Shown one piece after another: positions 37,525-44,533 of a stretch of 64,000 bases of DNA (position 1 is the stretch's first letter; each line of letters opens with the position of its first letter). The stretch lies in the NCBI RefSeq assembly GCF_900115145.1, contig NZ_FOVL01000017.1:21554-85553 (forward strand), given 5' to 3'. The position numbers and the translations under genes were made by a program. This stretch comes from Salegentibacter flavus. GTDB taxonomy: Bacteria > Bacteroidota > Bacteroidia > Flavobacteriales > Flavobacteriaceae. The notes beneath the pieces are model-generated. The model saw only the letters and a list, made by a program, of their open reading frames with translations. It was not told the DNA's origin and ran no database searches.

Positions 37525-38488
37525 CTTTTAGAAGGTCTACAAGTGAACCGCCGGTATGAATTCTTTTAATGGCTTCAGCAAAGAGTGGAGCCACCTCTAT
37601 AACCTTTATCTTTTGTTGCAATTTTTTATTTGATAATTGCAACGGAATAGAATCGGAAACGACAATTTCCTCAATGGCATCATCGATTAAAATTTCACTG
37701 GCCTGGCTGGAAAATGAGGCATGAGTAGCAGCGGCATAAACTGAATGAGCTCCTAATTTAAGGCAAGCCTTAGCAGCTCTAAGCATGGTACTGCCTGATG
37801 CGATGAGGTCATCAATAATAATCACATTTTTCCCTTTTACATCGCCTACTATAGTTTCCCCGCTTATAATACCTTTGCTCCGCATTTTTTCCATGATGAT
37901 TAACGACAGGGTTTTTCCTGAATTCTTTTCTAAAACTTTCCTGAATTCATCTGCTCTTTTTACCCCTCCAAAATCAGGAGACATTACGGCAATTTCTTTA
38001 TCCCTGAGTTTTTCCAGGAAATAGCCTGCAAAAATATTTTTGGCTTCCAGGTGCTCGGTTATGCACCGGAAAGCATTCTGAAAGGCCTGAAGATTATGCA
38101 CATCTATATTTACAATCCTATCTATCCCCACGGCCTCAAATAATTGAGCTACATAACGAATTGTAACAGGATCACGAGCTTTGGTTCTTCGGTCTTTTCG
38201 GGCATAGCATAAATACGGCACAACTACACTTATACTATTGGCAGAAGCATCTTTTACCGCACCTACAAAAAACAATAACCGGCAAAGCACATCATTAACA
38301 CTTCCATGGCTCCCACCATGCAAGGATTGAATAATAAAAACATCCTGGTTCCTTACATTTTCAAGGGGCCTGCTTTTATGCTCCCCATCTTCAAATTCCC
38401 GCTCTTCATGCTCTGAAAGCACAATATCTAATTCCCTGCCAATATTTTCTCCAAATTCCCGGCTATTCTCAAGGGCGAATACTAACAT
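37517..38488 (-). CDS. Divergent ribose-phosphate pyrophosphokinase (PRPP synthetase)
   Basis: A 323-residue protein with PRPP-synthetase motifs: EREFEDGEHKSRP, VVPYLCYARKDRRTKARDP (ATP loop) and NVIIIDDLIASGST (PRPP loop). It departs from housekeeping Prs: the segment after the ATP loop reads DVHNLQAFQNAF instead of the usual LDLHAGQIQGFF type. It is thus probably an accessory enzyme that makes PRPP from ribose 5-phosphate or handles a related sugar phosphate. It overlaps the kinase gene downstream by 8 bp. Confidence 0.87.
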   Translation of the reverse strand: MLVFALENSREFGENIGRELDIVLSEHEEREFEDGEHKSRPLENVRNQDVFIIQSLHGGSHGSVNDVLCRLLFFVGAVKDASANSISVVVPYLCYARKDRRTKARDPVTIRYVAQLFEAVGIDRIVNIDVHNLQAFQNAFRCITEHLEAKNIFAGYFLEKLRDKEIAVMSPDFGGVKRADEFRKVLEKNSGKTLSLIIMEKMRSKGIISGETIVGDVKGKNVIIIDDLIASGSTMLRAAKACLKLGAHSVYAAATHASFSSQASEILIDDAIEEIVVSDSIPLQLSNKKLQQKIKVIEVAPLFAEAIKRIHTGGSLVDLLKDD

Positions 38489-38582
38489 ATTTTCTTTGCT
38501 TTTGAGTTGGAAGGAAATTCCTGAAATATATAATTCAGAAATAGCCTTTTCCTAAAAATACTCCACTTAGATATAAATTACA

Positions 38583-38687
38583 ATGAGAAAAATCATTGTA
38601 ATTTTTGATGACCCGGAAGAAGTCATGAGTTCCCTGGCGAATCTCAATAGGTTTACCGATGAGGAGCTGGAAGATGAGAGTGTTTGA
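38583..38687 (+). CDS. Small open frame, probably a gene fragment
   Basis: A 34-residue frame starting MRKIIVIFDD and ending FTDEELEDESV. The composition is protein-like (acidic, with a hydrophobic N-terminal strand), but it is short and stands at the edge of a decayed region. No family was recognised. Confidence 0.25.
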   Translation: MRKIIVIFDDPEEVMSSLANLNRFTDEELEDESV

Positions 38688-38764
38688 ATACGAAGGTGGA
38701 GGGATGAAGTTAGCACTAGTGAATTCGTGAATTGGGGCTTCGATAGCCTTCCGGAGGGGAATTG

Positions 38765-38808
38765 GTTTACATTAATTTTCAATTTCCACTTATCAAATTA
38801 ATGTAAAC
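38765..38808. repeat. Perfect 14-bp inverted repeat
   Basis: GTTTACATTAATTT and its exact complement are separated by 16 bp. There is no T-run, so it does not look like a terminator. It could be an operator or a recombination site. Confidence 0.6.
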
Positions 38809-39213
38809 TATACCATCCTTTAAATCTCACCACTTAGCTCAAAACAAGTTTAACTTTGCTATGGCCCAGGTATGGAGTAAATATGGAGTATCCATAGGGT
38901 ATCTATGGAGTATCTACGACATACAAGTAGATTTGAACCGTCCTGAATTAACTATACAGGTTAATATTTAAATCCTGATATAATTATACTCTCTTATTTA
39001 ATCCTGAAAGGGCACTACAATTATTTAGGAGGCCATTTAATATTCTGTTGATAGATTCTTTCAGGAATTCTGACTGAGGAGGAAATTGAGATTGTTGAGG
39101 GGAATTTGAGGTAAGAGATTATTGTAATCCCTGGGAAAATAGAGTCTAAAGAAATACTTAGTAGATTATATAACGAGTTAGCTGTAATTAAAATTTTCTA
39201 GTTTATTTATTAC

Positions 39214-39598
39214 ATGAAAAAAATGATAAGATTAATAAGAACTCTTTACTCGCTGGTATAATAGGAACAATAATATTTATTTACCTATTGCAACCAATAT
39301 TAGAATTCTTTCCTTTGTTATAAAATCTATATCATCAAGTCTATACGACAGAATATTTGAAGAAATAGCAATGGGAAACTGACCATAGTTTCACTTTAAT
39401 GATGCTAATTAATTCAATTTTTTTAGGACTTCTGTCTGGAGTAATTTATTTTTTGATGAAAATAAAAAAGAACTAATAATTTCAGATTTTTCTCAAATGA
39501 AAAACTACGAAGATTTTAAAATAATTAATGAATACGTTGACCAAGTTATTTCAGAGAATAACTTATCTACTCCAGATACTAATTCTCACATATTTTAA
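39214..39598 (+). pseudogene. Frameshifted gene for a small membrane protein
   Basis: Translating across the three frames gives one sensible protein: an N-terminal segment with a membrane helix (LLAGIIGTIIFIYLLQPILEFF), then ISSSLYDRIFEEIAMGN, a second helix (FTLMMLINSIFLGLLSGVIYFL), and a charged tail (DFSQMKNYEDFKIINEYVDQVI) ending at TAA 39596-39598. At least three frame changes are needed, so the gene is dead. Its composition is AT-rich compared with the core genes. An imperfect palindrome begins right after its stop. Confidence 0.7.
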
Positions 39599-39600
39599 CT

Positions 39601-39735
39601 ACAGCTAACAACGATTCATCCCAAATAGCGGGTTTTATCCAAAAAGTGTAATTTTAAAAAACCAGGAAAGAAAATAACTAAACCGACAAATCCGCGTCCC
39701 CTACTCCGCCAACTTGTGTTATGCGCAGCGGTTGT
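39601..39735 (+). repeat. Imperfect palindromic repeat A (attC-like)
   Basis: It begins with GCTAACAACG two bases after the pseudogene stop and ends with TGTTATGCGCAGCGG; the two ends are roughly complementary (outer span about 122 bp). Inside, the block at 39694-39714 is the same as one in repeat B at 19 of 21 positions. The overall shape is like an integron attC site, but neither core box fits the consensus exactly. Confidence 0.6.
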
Positions 39736-39790
39736 ATAAAAAATCTCCAACAATATCCCGGTAAAACCATAAAGAGTAAAAGTTAAAAAA

Positions 39791-39823
39791 TTGTGAAAAT
39801 GTGTTAATATATTCTTATATTTA
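39791..39823 (+). promoter_or_regulatory. Candidate promoter of the lipoprotein pair
   Basis: TTG (39791-39793), a 22-bp spacer and TATATTTA (39816-39823), 30 bp before the ATG. The spacer is at the long end of the known range. Confidence 0.35.
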
Positions 39824-39853
39824 AATCCTTAATTATCAAACTCCCATTTTTTA

Positions 39854-41251
39854 ATGTTTAAAAATTTATTTAAGGTAATCACATTGTTAATAATTTGGCT
39901 CCCATTTTTTTCATGCTCTAAAGAAGATAAGCCCAAAGAAAATCGACCTCCGGGGGAATTTAAAATCGAATCGATCCAATACGAAAATCAAAATTATACT
40001 GTTAATTGGACTAGCCCATCTGATCCTGACGACGATTTAATAACCTTTGATATTTATATAGATAACGAAAAGATTGTTTCTAAAACAATAAATCAATCTA
40101 TTGATGGCATTTTACCTTACAATTCAACTCATTCCGGAAGAATCATTGCTACAGATAGCCATGGTGGAAATTCAGAAACTAATTTTACCCTGGAAATGCC
40201 CACTAGTGAAATCTTATTCTTTGCAGATATAGAGGCCAACTTTTATGCATTTGATATCAGAACTAGGGAAGTTCTATGGACTGACAAAATGAATGCCCAA
40301 TTAAGACAACTACACTCAACAATTGGTGACCAGATTTTTATTAATTATGAAGATCTTAGTTCTCAAGATATTCTTACAGGAGAAATCAAATGGAAAAAAG
40401 AATCAACATTTCATATTCAATACGATAGTTGGAATATATCAACGGATGGAAATGCAATATATAGAAAACTGCATGATAATGGTGCAGAAAGACTTGATCC
40501 TGAAACCGGTGAAATTAAATGGTCTGTTTCAGTTTTGGAGAGTAAGGGCCCTATGGGTTTTGATGATAAGAATGTATATCTGATTGACAGAAATGCCCCA
40601 GATTTAAAAGTATATGATAAAGTTTCTGGAGAGCGTAAATGGTCTTTTGTTATTCCTTACGAGATCGATGAATTTGGAGAACAATTTGGGCATACTCCTA
40701 TAATTCATGAAAATAAAATATACTTAAGATCTACCTCCGGATTCTTATATGTTTTATCTAATGAGAGCGGAGAACTTCTTTGGAAAAAAAGGCTAACTAG
40801 TCATATTTCCAATTATCACGGAAATGAATCTGTTCCAATTCTTAATGATAATGATTTATTTATTGTGGCATTGGATAAAATTTATTCTTTAGATAAAGAC
40901 ACAGGAAATACAAACTGGGTAAGAAACCTTGGAACAAGGGTTTATTCAAGTCCTTTCCTATATCAAAACCATATTTATTTCAGTAGCGATGAAAATCTTT
41001 TTTGTTTAAATGCATCCACAGGTGAAATAAAATGGACCAGGAATATGCCAACTTTTTTACAAATTTCACCTATTGTTTATGAAAACATAATCTATACTGG
41101 TGGAAATGGATTTTATTATGCGCTAAATACTAACGATGGAAGTGATGTTTGGCGTCACCCAATTGATACTTATTCGGTTACCAGTCCTACCCTGGTTATT
41201 GGTGAATCTGAAGAAGTAATTTATCCATCACTTAACCCATCCACAAATTAG
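39854..41251 (+). CDS. Lipoprotein with FN3-like and PQQ-type beta-propeller domains
   Basis: A 465-residue lipoprotein (signal peptide with FFSCSKED). Residues about 35-115 resemble a fibronectin type III domain (PPGEFKIESIQYENQNYTVNWTSPSDP). The rest has PQQ-like propeller blades, seen as repeats of the type LDPETGEIKWSV, YDKVSGERKWSF and LNASTGEIKWTR. It could be a surface scaffold or binding protein; no enzyme motif was seen. Its codons are more AT-rich than those of core genes. The next gene starts 2 bp later. Confidence 0.78.
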   Translation: MFKNLFKVITLLIIWLPFFSCSKEDKPKENRPPGEFKIESIQYENQNYTVNWTSPSDPDDDLITFDIYIDNEKIVSKTINQSIDGILPYNSTHSGRIIATDSHGGNSETNFTLEMPTSEILFFADIEANFYAFDIRTREVLWTDKMNAQLRQLHSTIGDQIFINYEDLSSQDILTGEIKWKKESTFHIQYDSWNISTDGNAIYRKLHDNGAERLDPETGEIKWSVSVLESKGPMGFDDKNVYLIDRNAPDLKVYDKVSGERKWSFVIPYEIDEFGEQFGHTPIIHENKIYLRSTSGFLYVLSNESGELLWKKRLTSHISNYHGNESVPILNDNDLFIVALDKIYSLDKDTGNTNWVRNLGTRVYSSPFLYQNHIYFSSDENLFCLNASTGEIKWTRNMPTFLQISPIVYENIIYTGGNGFYYALNTNDGSDVWRHPIDTYSVTSPTLVIGESEEVIYPSLNPSTN

Positions 41252-41253
41252 AA

Positions 41254-42480
41254 ATGAAAAAATTTACATTTAATTTTATTTTAATCCTTCTTACATTATC
41301 AATTTTCTCTTGTAATAAAAGCGATGATTCCCAAGAGCCAAAAATATTAAGTAATGAAAACCAGATATTGGATTTCCAATTGCCATTTGACGGAACTTAT
41401 ATTTCTGGAGAAATAGATGAAAATTCTAAAACAATTTCCTTTAATACCGAGGGGCAAAATCTGGAACAGTTAACTCCTAAAATCATTTATTCCGATAAAG
41501 CCAGTATTAGTCCCGCTGAAAATTTACCACAAGATTTTTCTTCAGAGGTTGCATATACGGTTTATGCTGAAAGCGGAGTTACGGAGGTGTACAGAATACA
41601 GGTAAATAACAGACCACTTTCATCTGAAAAGAAAATTCTTTCTTTCAATGTGAATGTTAACGGTACTGTTAAGCAAGCAGAGATTAATCATGACAAGCAT
41701 GAAATTTATCTGGATGCCGGTGATTTCATAAATAGCATTGATCCTGAAATCACTGTTTCAGAGTATGCATCATGGGAATTGACTGATGAAAATCCTGATT
41801 ATTCTAAACCTGTGAAGTTTAGAGTGAATGCGGAAGATGAAACATCCGTTATCTATGAATTTCATGCTAATAAACCAGAATTTGGAATGGTAAGAAGCAT
41901 GGTAGAAAGATTACTTTTCTATCCAGGTGCCAATATTCAAATTTCGGGAAAATTTATAGATCTCAGAGAGGCTGATGAATTTTATCTAATAAATGAAGAT
42001 GGATCGAAAATATTTCCTGAAATAATCTCGGAAGAGTCCTTCTATTATGAAGAGGAGCATATTAGGTATTACTCAGCAACCTTAAAAATACCGTACTCTG
42101 CTTCTACAGACGTTTATAAATTAGTCGTCAAGATTAGATCCTATAGGGTAGAATTTGATGGAATTGATATTCTCGGGGAAAATGTTCCTAGGGTTTCTTC
42201 CACCGATAAGAATGAGTATGAATTGAACGATACATTGATATTATATGGAGAGAATTTGAAGCCTTATATTATGATTCCTCATGATGGCAGCCATTATCTA
42301 ATCTTCGATACGGGCTCAGGTCTTGTTAACATAGATGTTAATGAATCGCAGACAGAATTGCGGTTTGTGTTGGATTATCGCTGGGATCATTTTTTCTGGC
42401 CAAGAAATGTCTCGAAAAAAGTTTATCTGATGGATGAAGATCGTAGAGTTGGGGAGAGTATTGAAGTCATTTTTAAATAA
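41254..42480 (+). CDS. Lipoprotein with DUF5018-like repeats
   Basis: A 408-residue lipoprotein (LSIFSCNKSDD). Two DUF5018-like units of about 90 residues stand near the N-terminus: one reads ILDFQLPFDGTYISGEIDEN, and the other ILSFNVNVNGTVKQAEINHD; both end in a VYRI/VIYEF strand. The C-terminal part looks like IPT/TIG-type beta domains (DTLILYGENLKP). Such proteins are usually exposed on the outer membrane. It forms an operon with the upstream propeller lipoprotein. Confidence 0.75.
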   Translation: MKKFTFNFILILLTLSIFSCNKSDDSQEPKILSNENQILDFQLPFDGTYISGEIDENSKTISFNTEGQNLEQLTPKIIYSDKASISPAENLPQDFSSEVAYTVYAESGVTEVYRIQVNNRPLSSEKKILSFNVNVNGTVKQAEINHDKHEIYLDAGDFINSIDPEITVSEYASWELTDENPDYSKPVKFRVNAEDETSVIYEFHANKPEFGMVRSMVERLLFYPGANIQISGKFIDLREADEFYLINEDGSKIFPEIISEESFYYEEEHIRYYSATLKIPYSASTDVYKLVVKIRSYRVEFDGIDILGENVPRVSSTDKNEYELNDTLILYGENLKPYIMIPHDGSHYLIFDTGSGLVNIDVNESQTELRFVLDYRWDHFFWPRNVSKKVYLMDEDRRVGESIEVIFK

Positions 42481-42499
42481 TTTTTTTATATATCGCTCC

Positions 42500-42655
42500 T
42501 ATATTCCACAACGCTTAATCGCCAATAGCCGGCAGCCTTAGAAAGAAAATAATTAACTTGACCAACAAACCGGGTCTAAGCCGCCATCCCGATAGCTATC
42601 GGGAGCGTTCCCTACTCCACCAACTGACGGTAATCCAGCCCGTTGGCGGCAAATA
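42500..42655 (+). repeat. Imperfect palindromic repeat B (attC-like)
   Basis: It starts about 20 bp after the lipoprotein stop. The left end CACAACGCTTAAT and the right end GTTGGCGGC are partly complementary (span about 137 bp). It shares a GAAAGAAAATAAYTAA stretch and the 42605-42625 block with repeat A. An 18-bp perfect palindrome is inserted in it. Confidence 0.6.
42587..42604. repeat. 18-bp perfect palindrome inside repeat B
   Basis: TCCCGATAGCTATCGGGA is fully self-complementary. Palindromes of this type are frequent between genes in marine Flavobacteria (general knowledge, not checked here). Confidence 0.7.
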
Positions 42656-42666
42656 AAATAATTTTT

Positions 42667-43383
42667 ATGACAAAAAACATTTTTATTTTATTGCTTCTGA
42701 TTTCTTTTAAAATTAAAGCACAGACAAAAGTATATACAGTAGATAATGAGGAGCTAATTACTGAAACTGAGTTAGACAAAAGGCTTGATAAAATGCAAAA
42801 GTTGATGAATAGAACTTCTAAGAAAACAAAATTCGTCAATCCTACTATTCTGGATTCTACTATCACTAACGATACTATAACTTATTACGTAAAGTTTTTT
42901 GTCGAGGAAAAAAAGAAAAATCTTGCGATTAAAGAACAAGCACTAGCCTCATACATTAATAAAAAACTATTACAATTTGAATTAGAGAATCTAAATGGAA
43001 AAAAAGTAACTCTTGAAGACTTTAATGATAAACCAACTTTTATAAATTTTTGGTTTATTAATTGCCCTCCCTGTATAAAAGAATTACCTCTATTACAAAG
43101 TCTTCAAAAAGAGTACAAAAATGATTTTAATTTTATTGCGATTACTTTTGACTCCAAAGAAAAGGTTTTAAGGTTTCTTGAGCATAGGGAGTTCGATTTT
43201 AACCATCTTATAAATGCCAAGAATTATATTGATGAACTCGGTATTTCAATGTATCCGGTATCAATCTATCTTGATAAACAAGGAATAGTGAGATATTCAG
43301 ATGAAAGCTATAAGATTGGCAATCCTAAGGATTTAGAAATAATTAAAAATAAGATCATTAATAAATTATCATCACTAAATTAA
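42667..43383 (+). CDS. TlpA-like thioredoxin-fold disulfide reductase, exported
   Basis: A 238-residue protein from the ATG at 42667; a start eight codons earlier would add MAANKIIF in front of a typical signal peptide (ending IKAQ). The C-terminal 130 residues are a TlpA/ResA-type thioredoxin fold with the redox motif FWFINCPPCIKELP and the cis-proline region SMYPVSIYLDKQG. The N-terminal 90 residues are helical and family-specific. It probably reduces disulfides in the periplasm. The gene is AT-rich and flanked by palindromic elements. Confidence 0.85.
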   Translation: MTKNIFILLLLISFKIKAQTKVYTVDNEELITETELDKRLDKMQKLMNRTSKKTKFVNPTILDSTITNDTITYYVKFFVEEKKKNLAIKEQALASYINKKLLQFELENLNGKKVTLEDFNDKPTFINFWFINCPPCIKELPLLQSLQKEYKNDFNFIAITFDSKEKVLRFLEHREFDFNHLINAKNYIDELGISMYPVSIYLDKQGIVRYSDESYKIGNPKDLEIIKNKIINKLSSLN

Positions 43384-43385
43384 CT

Positions 43386-43450
43386 GTTGCCAAAAAAAAC
43401 CGTGTCTCATAAGTCTGCGCCACTTGTTTTTATTCGAGACCTTTTGCAAT
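43386..43450 (+). repeat. Imperfect palindrome C
   Basis: Nested complementary segments begin just after the TlpA-like stop: TTGCCAAAA with TTTTGCAA, and GTCTC with GAGAC. It has the same position relative to a gene end as repeats A and B, but little sequence in common with them. Confidence 0.45.
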
Positions 43451-43475
43451 AATTAAAAATGAGATTACAAACAAA

Positions 43476-43523
43476 ATGAAAAAAATCACCCTACTTATTT
43501 TAAGCATCGTATTTCTTATATGA
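43476..43523 (+). pseudogene. Signal-peptide fragment
   Basis: A 15-codon frame, MKKITLLILSIVFLI, that looks like the start of an exported protein and stops at once. It is probably the remains of a deleted gene. Confidence 0.4.
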
Positions 43524-43566
43524 AAAGTGGTTATAAAATTCTGTGAACTGACCACTCTCTTTTTGA

Positions 43567-43734
43567 ATAATCTCTAAAAATCCAGAACTATTTCAGGTTT
43601 CCGGAAAGAGGGAAAATATTAGAAGAGTTGTAGTAGCCAGATTTAATACTTTATACTATCGCATAAATAATGATTCAGTAGAAATATTATCCTTCTTTTC
43701 TAACAGACAAGATTCTGACAAAATAAGGCTTTAA
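43567..43734 (+). pseudogene. Truncated RelE/ParE-family toxin
   Basis: A 55-residue frame without a start codon encodes the C-terminal half of a RelE/ParE-type toxin: ISKNPELFQVSGKRENIRRVVV, then FNTLYYRINNDSVEILSFFSNRQD and a stop at 43732-43734. A TGA immediately precedes it, and the N-terminal half and an antitoxin gene are missing. It is therefore the remnant of a type II toxin-antitoxin pair. Confidence 0.7.
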
Positions 43735-43815
43735 GAAAACCGCCGCATAATCGATGGGACGACCGGTCTGGGTCCAGGATTTGATGTCTTATTTTGACTG
43801 ACACACTTCTCTAAA
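43735..43815 (+). repeat. Imperfect palindrome D
   Basis: It begins directly after the toxin-remnant stop with ACCGCCGCATAATC, which resembles the complement of the right end of repeat A (ACCGCTGCGCATAAC). It contains the short palindrome GACCGGTC. Confidence 0.45.
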
Positions 43816-43841
43816 GTAACAAACCGATTTCTATCTTTTTA

Positions 43842-44507
43842 ATGACAGAAAATAAAAGAATAAAAAAGCCATGGCCCACTAAAGATGCCATGGCGCAGAT
43901 CTATGAAAACAACCTATGGGGCGGTGATGAATCTGAATATTACTCTGGTTTAGGCTCACATCATCCTGAAACGGTCAATCCATATATAGCTGTAGTATCC
44001 GATTTTTTAAGAGATTTTGAAACTCCACTGGTAGTTTGTGATCTGGGGTGCGGGGATTTTAATATTGGTAAAGAACTGGTAAAGTATTCCAAAAAGTTTA
44101 TCGCACTAGACATAGTTCCGGATCTTATAGCGCATAACAAACAAGCATTCAAAACAGATCATTTAGAATTTCAAGTTCTGGATATAGCAATGGATGAATT
44201 GCCTGCGGGAGATTGCGCGATTTTAAGACAGGTTTTACAGCATTTATCTAATGCGGAAATAAAAAGTGTAGTAGAAAAATTATATGATTTCAAATATGTA
44301 GTTCTAACCGAGCATTTACCGGAAGGGGATTTTCTACCCAATAAGGATATTATCTCCGGACAGGGAATCAGACTAAAAAAACAGAGTGGCGTAAATCTTT
44401 CCGCATCACCGTTTAACTTCAAGGTTAAAGAAGAAAAACACTTATTATCTGTTCCATCTCCCGGTTTTAAAGGAGTTTTAGTAACTACATTGTATAAGCT
44501 AAGATAA
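43842..44507 (+). CDS. Class I SAM-dependent methyltransferase
   Basis: A 221-residue protein with the SAM loop VVCDLGCGDFNIG, IALDIVPDLI (acidic residue of strand 2) and a CAILRQVLQHLSNAEI segment. The N-terminus (WPTKDAMAQIYENNLWGG) resembles methyltransferases found near glycan or polysaccharide genes, but there are none here. The substrate is unknown. It is the last plus-strand gene of the AT-rich island and is convergent with the DUF2779 gene. Confidence 0.82.
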   Translation: MTENKRIKKPWPTKDAMAQIYENNLWGGDESEYYSGLGSHHPETVNPYIAVVSDFLRDFETPLVVCDLGCGDFNIGKELVKYSKKFIALDIVPDLIAHNKQAFKTDHLEFQVLDIAMDELPAGDCAILRQVLQHLSNAEIKSVVEKLYDFKYVVLTEHLPEGDFLPNKDIISGQGIRLKKQSGVNLSASPFNFKVKEEKHLLSVPSPGFKGVLVTTLYKLR

Positions 44508-44533
44508 AACCGACAGAGGTTTTAGAGCATATT

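Larger units (their letters stand above)
38489..39213. other. Gene-poor, degraded region
   Basis: About 725 bp with no long open frame. It holds a 34-codon plus-strand frame (38583-38687), a 14-bp inverted repeat (38765-38808) and three close copies of TATGGAGTA (38871, 38882, 38904). The rest is AT-rich with scattered stops, consistent with decayed genes. Confidence 0.5.

Noticed and set aside
38871..38912. Three TATGGAGTA copies as a possible CRISPR or minisatellite.
   Set aside because: The copies are only 9 bp with irregular spacing and there are only three.
38930..38975. A tRNA-like TTTGAACC segment that could mark an integration site at a tRNA gene.
   Set aside because: The T-arm stem does not pair and no acceptor or anticodon arm can be built, so it is not a tRNA.
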